A program made the translations under genes and the position numbers. This document shows, piece by piece, positions 1 through 10,400 of a DNA stretch of 64,000 nt; position 1 is the stretch's first letter, and each line of letters begins with the position of its first letter. The notes beneath the pieces were generated by a model, which was not told where the DNA came from, did no database searches, and saw only the letters and a list, made by a program, of their open reading frames with translations. The stretch spans positions 50,552,830 to 50,616,829 of the forward strand of contig NC_092344.1 in NCBI RefSeq assembly GCF_963676685.1. Reading direction: 5' to 3'. The stretch comes from Mytilus edulis (Eukaryota; Mollusca; Bivalvia; Mytilida; Mytilidae).

Positions 1-231
1 TATCGATGAAATCCTCTACATTCTGAAAAAATAAATAAATCAGTGTAAACATGGTAAACATATAACACTACAAAGATGCTTTTACCAATAGTTCATCCTT
101 TTGTTGATTGACAGGACTGAAGTTGAAGATCATCATCTCTGTTTTCAATGTGTTTAAAAAAAAAGCCCACAAATTCGAAAAGAAAAAACCCAATTTTCAC
201 TGTTAAGTATCAAACTTCAACTATTTTCGAT

Positions 232-432
232 TATTGTGACTTTCTGACCGGAATAATTTTGATTCTCAAGAGGGGATGCACGGTACGCTTCCCCCGCTAA
301 CAATTCGGGTTTCGCTCCGATCAGAGTTCATGCAATCTTTTTTTGTTTCTCTGTTTTTGTTTGTGATCCCGAATTTGTTTCAGTTAAATCGATATATGAA
401 TATTGAACAGCAGTATACTACTATTGCCTTTA
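232..432 (+). repeat. Dispersed repeat ending in the shared 3' tail
   Basis: The first ~110 bases are similar to the reverse complement of 30050-30165; both contain a matching 'GGTACGCTTCCCCC / GATACGCTTCCCCC' core followed by a 'TTTGCTCCGAT'-like stretch. The copy ends at about 398-432 with the motif AACAGCAGTATACTACT followed by TTGCCTTTATTT, which is also the 3' end of the Penelope-like elements at 39500 and 62195. A 103-residue open frame over this stretch has no recognisable domain and is treated as non-coding repeat DNA. I infer a short non-autonomous retroelement. Confidence 0.5.
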
Positions 433-640
433 TTTTTCGTGATTTGTATAGTTGTACTGTACATGTTTTTTTTCATATGGTTAATCCTCTAAATTTGACA
501 AACTTTCAAAAATTGAGTGAGATTATGAAAAAAGTTTTATTCCTCTTTGTTCGCTTACTATCAATACGATCTGTAGAAAGTATGTAATATGGTAATTTAC
601 ATTGTACCTTCTTAATTTCATTTTAAATATCAAAAGTGGT

Positions 641-835
641 GAATGATAACAAGAGGACATTCAGACTCATTAGTCGACGAAAAACTAATATATCGTGGCA
701 TAAAACGACGAAAATGCGAACAAGTCAAAAAATTACTACATAGAAAAGTTGAGACTGTGCAACACAGACCTCATAAAAAACTAGGATTGAATTATTGTAC
801 TCCAGAAGGTTATAAAAGACTGGATTGCTTGATCG
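641..835 (+). repeat. Dispersed repeat, family also at 32.8 and 57.2 kb
   Basis: This is a diverged copy of the repeat at 32818-33015 and 57176-57390. The order of blocks is the same: a 'GACAGTCAAACTCATAA'-like start, an A/C-rich middle with 'ACATAGAAAA', and an end resembling 'CTCCGGAAGGGTAA' (here CTCCAGAAGGTTAT). The 71-residue open frame here falls wholly inside the repeat, so I do not call it a gene. Confidence 0.55.
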
Positions 836-924
836 TGCAATTTGATTTCCTAGTATAATTGGCTGATATCACAATCGTTGAAAAAAGGACGGCATTGTTG
901 TTACAGTAATTTGTTCATACGCGT

Positions 925-1565
925 GATCATTTTAGACACAAATAGTCCATCACTGTTAACAAACTAATTTTCGCGTCCGTTTCAAGGGACCGACATCTCC
1001 ATTACCAATGGGAAAGTTTACATATAAAAGATATGTTATTTCTACTGTTATCTCTTGATGGTCTATATCAGGCCATTGACTGCTACTAGTATTCAGTTTT
1101 GCTCGACTTGATGTGTTTTCATCAGTTAAAACAGATACAAATTTATGGTTATGTGCTTCTGCTTTCCCTTTGCTGTCTCCCACTTGAACGATTAGTGGTG
1201 CTATTCCACATGAGTCTCTTTTCTTTGATTTAACATATTGCCAAAACTTTTTTCCAACAACGTGTGCTTTTCTCTCACCCTCTTCCGACTAATTCCAATA
1301 TTTGTGAAATAAAGTTTTGATGTGCTTCTTCTAATTCAGTTTTTCATTGTTAGTACGTTTTCCCTGGTTGTAAACCCTTTGTGTAGAGCATGATCATTTT
1401 AGACACAAATAGTCCATCACTGTTAACAAACTCACATTCGAGTCCGTTTCAAGGGACCGACATCTTCATCACCAATGGGAAAGTTTACATATTAAAAAAA
1501 ACTGTTATTTCTCATGTTCTACTGTTATCTCTTGATGGTCTATATCAGGCGATTGGCTGCTTTTA
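925..1565. repeat. Direct duplication inside the LINE relic
   Basis: About 165 bases at 925-1085 are repeated in direct orientation at 1392-1565, starting with GATCATTTTAGACACAAATA in both. The copies differ by small indels and a run of A. Both cover the 3' part of the LINE relic in antisense. Confidence 0.8.
960..1268 (-). pseudogene. LINE reverse-transcriptase relic (pre-RT region)
   Basis: On the minus strand the frame reads through a FW-x-Y-V-K block, a G-I-A-P-L block, then GKAEAHNHKFVSVLTDE and a P-D-I-x-x-x-E-I-T stretch. This order (K-x-F-W, then K-A-x-x-x-N-x-x-F-x-S-V-x-T, then a short spacer before the reverse-transcriptase core) is typical of the ORF2 segment just upstream of RT motif 0 in non-LTR retrotransposons of molluscs. 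Only about 100 residues are left, with no RT core and no start codon, and the frame closes at TAA near 956-958. The clade (Jockey, CR1 or RTE) cannot be told from this fragment. Confidence 0.6.
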
Positions 1566-1832
1566 CTAAATAAAGAGAAATAGTAAAAGAAATTACAGAA
1601 TACGATATGAAGACATCATCTTTTGTCTCAACCTTCTGAATACTTTTCCTCCTGATAATCCCTTACTTGATCGTAAAAATAATTTGTTAATTTCTCGATC
1701 TATCCCAATTATTCACTGCATGACCATGTGTTATAAAATTTGTCCCATTAACGTCTTCAATTTGTAAGTATGCAAGGCAATTTGGTGTGCTTTCTTCGGG
1801 TTCAGCATTTGAAAGCTGATATAAAACTAATT

Positions 1833-2074
1833 TACTTCTAAACCGTATAATTCATTTCAAGAAATAAGTTTCCATTTTCTTCTTCAATCTCTGTCTTTTT
1901 GTAAATAGAATAAGTAATATTTTTGCCTCCAATTTTTGATTCATATAAGTTTCATATTTAAAAATTATTTCTAAACTGCATAATTTATTTCAAGAAATAA
2001 GTTTCCTTTTTTTTCCCTTCAATTTCTGTCTTTCTGTAACTAGAATAAGTAATATTTTTGTCTCCAATTTTGTT
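1833..2074. repeat. Tandem pair of ~135-bp units
   Basis: Two adjacent copies (about 1833-1937 and 1968-2074) share 'TTTCAAGAAATAAGTTTCC', a C/T-rich stretch and 'AGAATAAGTAATATTTTT'. Short open frames on the minus strand over the second copy and its flank show no domain. I see no gene in 1570-2340. Confidence 0.7.
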
Positions 2075-2343
2075 TTTATCAATATTAGTTTCAAGAAATG
2101 TTGGCAAATAATTTTTAACTGTATCAAAATTCGCAGAGCGCAGCTTGATAAGACTACAGAGGTCCAACCACAAACAATTGGGGCAAAAATATACACAAAA
2201 TTCGCACTTGATACAGGTCTGTATATGGATTGTAATTTAATATTTGACACATAATAGGTGTCTGACACAGAATAACTGTAGCCAAAGAACTTGAATTGGT
2301 TATGTGATTTGAATCATGTTCAGTTTTTTGCTTTTGTGCAATA

Positions 2344-3420
2344 CACAATGCTGTTTGGGAAATTGGCCCCCAATAATTTTTTTTATTTTAACCCCCCTTT
2401 TTTTGGCAAAAAAAAAATCTTATTAATTTTTGAAATCTTGGAATAAATTGCCCCCCCCCCTCCCTTCCCCCAATTTTTTTTACCTCTACACAACCCCCCT
2501 TTTTACCACAAAAAAATCTTTCCTTCAAGAAATGGTCATAATCTCAATTCAAATTTCCAATGGATTTTCTTAAAATTCTTTCTTTAATACATTATTGAAA
2601 ACAAAATCACTATCCCTTGTATTACAATGTATTAGTATGTTTAATTTGTAGTTGCAATAGCCTATGTTAAGAATCTAAACAAGATTTTAATCACCACAAA
2701 TAACATTGGTCATATCATAAAAAATTCAGAACTATCCAAATTAACCAAAATAATAACACTGCATGGATTTTTTTCTTCACAAATGCAATACCCAAAAATA
2801 TTGCTTTCTTAATTTTGGTTCAATACTTCAATATTGCATGTATGGAGCTGTAGCTCTTGAGATACATATGTATTGCCATAGATGGTCTGCAAATTCTCAA
2901 AAGATATCACCAGGACATAATAATAAGATATGATTAAGCAACTACCTTTTATGTTGCTGTACAACCATTCATTTTGTGTATCTGGTATTAATGGTTACAA
3001 GTATCAATATTATTAGGTTTTTTTATGGTTGATTTTTAATATGCATGTTATAATGTACTTGTTTTTTTACTGACCAAGTTTGCAAATTCTGCCTACAGAA
3101 AATCCATCAATTTTGTGTGCCTATTTCTAATCATGTATCTTAGAACATGTTGGTTTATAAATTTTCTTGTGTCCATCTGTTAGAGCTGAATATTGATTTC
3201 AGGTCCTAAGTCATCTCTTTAGAATTAATCAATTAGTGTATAGGTATGTGGTGCTTAAGAGCATGTCCATCCTTGAAGGCTGCATGGTGACACATAGCTG
3301 TGGAACTGCAGCTAGGTGACACACAGATGTCTATTTTTTGTAAACTCTCGTTCTCTGGTTGTCTCATTGCTTTTTACTCTGTACCCATTTCTACTTTTGT
3401 TGAGGTGTATCTTATAGATC
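2344..3420. other. Intergenic, low-complexity C/T/A runs then plain AT-rich DNA
   Basis: Between about 2365 and 2515 there are repeated homopolymer blocks (T8, C6, T7, A9, C10). The rest is AT-rich DNA without a convincing open frame, splice-bounded exon or repeat that I can name. Confidence 0.5.
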
Positions 3421-3425
3421 ATAAC

Positions 3426-3590
3426 CAGTGGCAGATTCAGAATTTTTCATAAGTGGGGGCCCACTGACTGCCTTAAGAGAGGACAGGGCCCCTCTAGTCA
3501 TGCTTCAGTGATTTCCTATATAATCAACCAAATTTTTCCCAGAAAAGGGGGTGCCTGGGCCCCTGGAAAACCCCTCTAAATCCGCCTCTG
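3426..3590. mobile_element. hAT-like MITE, 165 bp
   Basis: The ends form imperfect terminal inverted repeats: the left end begins CAGTGGCAGATTCAGA and the reverse complement of the right end begins CAGAGGCGGATTTAGA. CAG-N-GGCGGAT-type ends are common in hAT-related non-autonomous elements. The sequence ATAAC directly flanks both ends (3421-3425 and 3591-3595) and may be a target-site duplication, although hAT elements usually make 8 bp. The interior is rich in GGGCCC blocks and has no coding capacity. Confidence 0.6.
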
Positions 3591-3595
3591 ATAAC

Positions 3596-5204
3596 TTTCA
3601 TATTAATGTATTTTCTTACAACTATTTAGACAGTTTACTTAAAACTGAATAAATAAAATCTGAAAAAATGACACAAAAATATGGACCCCTAAGAACGCTA
3701 TGCTTTAATCTAAACTGAACAATTTGAAGGTCTCTCAACTTGTTATTCAACTCAATGGCAGTTGCAGTGATTTCTGACTTCACCAAGAAAAATGTTCCAT
3801 ACAAAAAATGAATGATTTTTTAGTCATTCAGAAAACAGAACAAAGGGCTAGGTTTAGTTCATTAATTAAACATTTTTTTTTATTCATATATTTTAATGGT
3901 TTTTACTTTCATATGCATATACAGTTAATGTCGTTAATGTAAACAATGAAAGTCATGTACTAAATGAATATTCATAATATCTGCATCGCCAATAACAAAA
4001 ATGCAGTAAAGTATCTATTGTGATTGAGTTATTTTCTTCAAATCTGCATGAGGTACTGTGATGAAATGATGAGTAGCAGCAAATTTTGACATAATTTTTT
4101 TACAATTGGTCTGTAAAAGTACATGTTTATGGCTTTTCTAAATATTTCTTACTGAAGTTAATGAAATTAAATGTATTTTTTCTGTATCGAGCTGGTAGCC
4201 CAGAAAAAAAAATATTCTGAGCACCAATCAAAAACTACCACATGCAAATTTGACAACTGCTAGCTTATGACTGTCCTGAAATTATTGTATGGGAAGAGGA
4301 AATGAAAAATGGTGGGTGTTGATATTTTTTCAATCATACAACAACAAAAAATTTTTTTTATAAATTCATTTGGGATTCTAAAAAAAATAATTCTCCACTC
4401 ACATAACTTTGTGGAACAGTCCTTCCAACCATTTTACAGATATAAACTAAAAGCATAGCTTCAGTATGAAGCTATGCTTTTAGTAATAAAATGTAATACA
4501 TTAATTAGAAATACATTTAATTAATGTAATGCATTAATAAAATGTAATACATTAATTAGAAAACTAACAAGACACATTAACTAATAAATGCATTCTGAAG
4601 TAAAGTAAAACAAGTTAATTGAAGTACATGTACTCTCAATATAGAAAACAAAGTAATCAATACTTTTAATATTTTACATTGTTTTGTAAAACTTCAAACT
4701 TAAAATACAAGAGAGAAGTTGAAATCAGGCACTGCACATAATAAATAAATAATTCTATAAATAGATTTTTACATAAAATACTTTTGTGCAGATAAAACTG
4801 CATAAATTCATTAATCTAAAAAAATTCTCAGTTAAAATATATTTCTAAAACTATACCTTCAGCATAGGCATAAAATAGTACATGTAAACCATTTAGAAAG
4901 ACATGATAGACAAAAGATGAAATAGAAAAGAAACAGAAAATCAGATCATAGGTAGATAACAATCAGATATTGGACATTTTTTGGTTGAAAAAAAGGGGGT
5001 GGTAATTTCATTCGTCTGGTTTATTAGTAGAATTAGGGCATCTTGTCATAGTCTTTCAATTGGTTATATCTTTTGTGTTTTAATAGTTTTATTGTTAAGG
5101 ATAACATACATATTTGCAGTGTTTTTTGTAAGGTGAAATTAGCATAACAATACTACTGCAGTAGTAGATTTTAATGTCATATTGATAGATGGTGTTAAGG
5201 GAGT
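3596..5204. other. Intergenic AT-rich DNA with one perfect hairpin
   Basis: No gene is supported. The only strong structure is the 37-base perfect hairpin at 4447-4483, followed by two copies of 'AATAAAATGTAATACATTAATTAG' type sequence at about 4485-4560. Confidence 0.5.
4447..4483. repeat. Perfect 17-bp stem, 3-base loop hairpin
   Basis: CTAAAAGCATAGCTTCA is followed by the loop GTA and then its exact reverse complement. One more A-T pair extends the stem to 18 bp. The same geometry (17 + 3 + 17) appears at 15395-15431 with a different sequence. Confidence 0.85.
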
Positions 5205-5592
5205 TCGCTTCTCAGTTTCAAAGTAATTAACTTTTCAAAACATTAGTTTATATTGATAGGGGATTAATAAAGGAATCCAAAGAGCAAAAAAAATATATAG
5301 GTCACCGTGCTTGTTTTCCAGATATTAGCCATTGACATTTTGGCGGGAAAATATTCTCTCTTGACTTTTCATAAATTTATCATTGACAAGTTGAAGTTCT
5401 CAAAAACTGTTAAAAAGTAATTAAAATTTTATAAGACTTTTACAGATGGTTTATCATTATACATGTAAAAGATTTACAAAAAGAAAAATGGGGGTTACCG
5501 GGAATTTTTTTTCAAGGCATTCCAATGTATAAAACCAGAGGATTCCGAAAATCTGACAAAAAATACAAAACAGGACAAGCTAGCTTCCTTAA
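5205..5592. mobile_element. TTAA-flanked MITE
   Basis: The left end TTAAGGGAGTTCGCTT and the reverse complement of the right end, TTAAGGAAGCTAGCTT, form imperfect inverted repeats that include TTAA at both outer edges. The interior contains a 'GTGCTTGTTTTCCAGATAT' block that is nearly identical in the element at 63066-63849. TTAA edges suggest piggyBac-type mobilisation, which is an inference. No open frame. Confidence 0.6.
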
Positions 5593-7493
5593 GATAATAA
5601 TAGATTAATTGATTGGTGGTTGCTTAATCTCCAATAGCATATATTACAATTTAAATGCATGATTTATAAAAATATACAAAATGATGGAAATTATTATTCA
5701 CTGCATATATTTTTACTTTTATACAAATAATATATGGATTTCAAAGTAAACAAAAATGTTGGTATTAAAATAGTCTTTCATATTTCAGAAAAACAAACAA
5801 ATCTGCTGCTTATTCAAATTTGAACACATCAACTGGTACTGAGACATATGTCTAAATGTCTGATTGTAAGATTGTAATACTGGGTACCTCAAAAATGGCA
5901 GTGATTTTGAATATACTTTAAGGTTTATTCATGATTTTCTTTTCAAATTATTTCAACAATATATATTATTAAAACTCCCTCTCTAGAAAACATTCTACTT
6001 ATTTCAAATTTAGGTGAAATATACATTTACACTATTGTGGTTTTACATTCAATCGGTTTTTAAATTTAAAACTTAACTTTTCACTGGGATGAACATGTTA
6101 ATAATGTTCTTCCATAAAAGAAACACAATTAAAACAGTGCAATAAAAGAAGGAAGAGAGACATACATCAACATATTTTAAACAATGTTTATAGTAAACTT
6201 AATATAACAAACAAACTAGCAATATACACTGCCAGAACAAAACATAGGATTACAACAACATAAAGCAAAATACTTAATAGCACTACTAAATTATAACATG
6301 TATAAGCTGTTATAAATTGATAAAAAAATAACAATGACTAAAATGCAATTTCTGTATAAAGCCTTATCAATTTAAAATAAATTTTAAATACTTGTATACA
6401 AATTACCTACAACAAACCATTAATATTTCCCATAAAACTTAATCCAGTTACTTTACAACAGAACAGATGCTTGTAGGTCTAACATTGTTGCACAGTAAGT
6501 TTTTCTTCACATACCAACATTTATTTTTGAGTTATCTCCCATTAAAGCAAGTATTTTTGTGAATATTCAAATGGTATTGATATATTGACGGGAATGGACA
6601 AAGCTTAAGGATTACTGTAATGACAATAATAACTCTTCAACAAAAACTGTTATTTTAAGCTTTGTCCATTCAGGAAGATCAACAAGTTATACCAAATCAT
6701 GAACTGGTCTAGAGATTGATTGATTGTTGGTTGCTTTACGCCGCACAAGCACAACAAGGCTATATAGCGGCGAGAGAACAAACTGAATTCTTTTTAATAA
6801 CTGAATTTAGAATATATTACTACACAAATTATAACACAAAACTTTTTCAAATTCAGCCTTATGTCAAGATATAAGTATGGAACGCTGTATGTACATGTAA
6901 CTGCTAATATACAAAGCAAACACATATATACATGTATGAATATTTGAAAATATGGATGCCCTATATGATATGAAGGAATGTGAAATATATTAATGTAACC
7001 AAAAAAGTACCAAAGCAACAACTTTATATTGTTATTTGGTTTTTATATAATGTAGCACTTGTTTTAACATATTGCTCCTATAAGGTTTGTTTTTGGTATA
7101 AAAAATACATGTACCAACTATATATCTATCTCACACATTTTAAAATGCAATACAGGTAGTCAAAATCTACAAGTAATTACAATATGTATACTTAAAAGCA
7201 TGATTATCTATATTGATCAAAATGCATATGAGGTCAATTTAATTTAAAATCTACTGTGCCATTAAAATATCTAACAAGTGAACGAAATAAACAAAACTGG
7301 TATGAATGAAGAACACAGGTTTCCTGAGAGTCTATATGACACCTAGTCTGTAATCTAAATTCTTATAAAATGGCCATTTCATTCATAACAAAATATACAT
7401 ATACATATATACATTTGTACAAAGTAAAAATTTACACTGTCATTAATAAATTAGCTGCACCGAGAGTTTGCTGAATATAACAACTTCTACTGA
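5593..7493. other. Intergenic / 3' flank of the coiled-coil gene
   Basis: AT-rich DNA without a supported gene. It holds the 80-base foldback at 6592-6671 and, at about 6718-6780, a GC-richer fragment (TTGGTTGCTTTACGCCGCAC and onward) that looks like the end of a dispersed repeat. The part next to 7494 should contain the 3'UTR of the minus-strand gene; I could not fix its poly(A) site. Confidence 0.4.
6592..6671. repeat. Short foldback, 17-bp arms
   Basis: GAATGGACAAAGCTTAA at the left is the exact reverse complement of the sequence at the right end of this 80-base unit. The loop is about 46 bases. Confidence 0.8.
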
Positions 7494-10400
7494 TTACTGA
7501 TTCTGTGATTTGGCTTGTATTTTCATCATCAGCTTACTGAAAAGAGAAATCATTTATGAATGACATTTTACAACAATCACAAACAATGATATCAGTTATA
7601 TTTCACCTATATTTAATAAAGTTTGAATATTCATAACCACGGAGTCTGACTTGTACCTTTGTTTGATTGGTTTTCAGAGAAGAAACTCTCTATCTATCTA
7701 CACACATGTAAATTGAAAATTCTTCAAGTTCATAAAATTGATAGAATTTATTTAAAGTCAGTAGTACAACTTATACAAGTATTTTCTTATTTATCCTTGA
7801 AGACATTTACTTGCATGTGTGAACAGTTTTCTCAGATTTCTTTTCAATGTTTTGAATTATCTCCCCTCACCCTTCTCCACAGATTTACTTTTACAGTAAT
7901 TCTCCCAATATTAAATGTTTAATTTGTTGTAAGCAGGTATTCATTTAACATGTAAAAGTGAGGACACTGTATATATTAATATTATATACATAAATGTTGT
8001 AAATGATACATACTAAGGTGCAGCATATACTTACTTGCACAACATTTTAACATCCTTTAACTGATCATACAGATCCTGGTTAATTCTGTCTTGTTCTACC
8101 ATCTGTCTTCTTAAATCTTCATCATTCTTCTTATACTTCATTAAACTTTCCTTCTGTTTCTCAATTATGGCCTTCTGCTCTTCTATCAGCTGACTCTGTT
8201 CTGCTATAATTTGTTCTTTGGTCTGACCAACATGAACTTCCATATCTATTTTACTATTTAGATTGTCTATTGCTTTGTTGTTTTGTTCACACATTTCATT
8301 TATGGTTTTACTTTTGTCATGATTTTGCTCAATGAGATCATTAATTGTAGCACTCTGTTCATTGATTGTAGCACTCTTTTCTTCATCTTTCACATTAAGT
8401 TCATGAATTGTAGCACTTTGTTCATTGATTGTAGCACTCTTTTCTTCATCTTTCACATTAAGTTCATGAATTGTAGCACTCTGTTCATTGATTGTAGCAC
8501 TCTTTTCTTCATCTTTCACATTAAGTTCATGAATTGTAGCACTTTGTTCTTCATTTTGCACATTTATTTCATTAATTGTAGCACTTTGTGCCTTCACTTC
8601 ATCTTTCTTTTCTTTAATCATCATCTTCTGTCTCTTAATAACTGACCCATACTCTCCCTTTGTATCCTCTAACTCCCTCAACTGACTACACTGATCACAT
8701 ATCTGTCTATCTTTCTGTGTTATTGTCCTCCTTAACTGGTACACATGTCTACCTTGTACTTCGGTAATATCCCTTATTCGATTATTATCTTCTGACTTTT
8801 GTTCTACTTCGTTTTCTAGCTGGTGAATATTATCTCTTAAGAAATTATTATCTTGTTCTAAATCATGAACTCGCCTCAACTGCCCATTGTAAATATGATT
8901 GACCAGTTCCAATTGAGAATGTAATAATTGCTGCTCATCTCTTTCATGATAAATTTCATCATCTTTCTTCTCTATAGTTCTCATCATTTCAGCTGTAAAA
9001 TAAAATTCAAGATTATATTTTTTATGGATAAAAAATGTTCCAAAATTTGAAAATGGGGGATAACTCTATTTTTTGTAAGAAACAAAAGTCTATTTATCAA
9101 AGTGAAGAAATTTGGAAAACTATGCAAATTCAACATAATATTCAATCTGATAAAGGAGTTTTTATTTATCATCTTTTAAAAAATGATGATTTTTGTGTGG
9201 AATTTAATGAAAAACAAATACGCCATTGATTTAATATATACAGAATCTGTAACCACCAATTGAACAAACCCACATTAATCAGAAGTATTGACATCTACAT
9301 ATAAAAATTAATATGAATAATAACCAGTACAAATATGTTATGTTTGACTTATAAGGTATGATGAGTTATATTTGTTGTAAATTTTCTAACATCTGAAAAA
9401 TGCCTTAATAAGCTTTCCAATTTCAATATCAATACAAATAGAAAGATTTATAAAACTCTGTATATTACAATGAAATCAAAGCATTTGAAAAGAAAAATCT
9501 ATTACAGCATAGTAAAATAGTTTGAACCTTCAACCAATTATATAATTCACCATATTTAGGGAGCACAAAAAATAAAGTTTCCATGTTTATTTGAGAAATA
9601 TTCATTAATATGAAATGTTTGATTTCACTGATCTATCAGAGTTTGGTTGAGCAATCCAAACATTTACTATACCTAGTGACTGAGTTCTTCTTTTAGTTTT
9701 ATTACCTCTCCAGTTGTTGATGAAAATTCTGTACTGTAAACAGTTAGGGATTTCTCCTGAAAACAGAACAAATACACAAAACTGAAAATTGAATGAGCTT
9801 AAGTTTGTTCAGAAATGTAGTCACCTCTATACTCATTTGGTGAGTTTTGTCATGTCTTTTTTTATGTAAAAGTCTCTCATAACTCTTTTGAGAGTGGCTC
9901 TCAAATGTTTTTAAGATTGTTTACTTTTAATCAAAACATGCTGTAGATAGTGTATTCATGTTTGTATTGTACATGTAGAGAGGTAAGACTATAATAAAAT
10001 ATTTGATTTGATTCGTCTTAAACTAAGATATTTATATATTGTATGTTACGCAACTTCTCCTCATTGTAATGCTCTCTGTTTTAAGAAATTTTCTTTTGTA
10101 AATAAAATCTTTGAAGATGGATTTCCATGTTAGCCAATCCTTAAAAAAAATATGTTCTAAGTTGAAATACAAAAGATACTATCACACAAAAAAATGTGTT
10201 TCATTTTATATTTGAATTGAAGAATATTATTTCATACCTTTCTGCACAAAATATTGGTCCCAAGCTAACTGTAAATCTTCTATACTAAATCTCATTAATA
10301 GAAATTCTCTGGTTTCTCTTTGTTGTTCATCTGTGAGGGATCTAAAATCTGAAAAAAAGAAATAGATTAAATGTATAAACTTATTTCTAATTGAGATCTT

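Noticed and set aside
643-858. Lys/Arg-rich 71-residue frame as a gene
   Set aside because: The stretch aligns with a dispersed repeat at 32818 and 57176 that is not coding there.
8361-8549. CRISPR-like array
   Set aside because: The repeats are contiguous without spacers and are in-frame coding units of a eukaryotic gene.
8283-8645. Plus-strand 120-residue frame with NCSTLF repeats
   Set aside because: It is the opposite strand of the 63-bp coiled-coil repeat and has no splice or start context.
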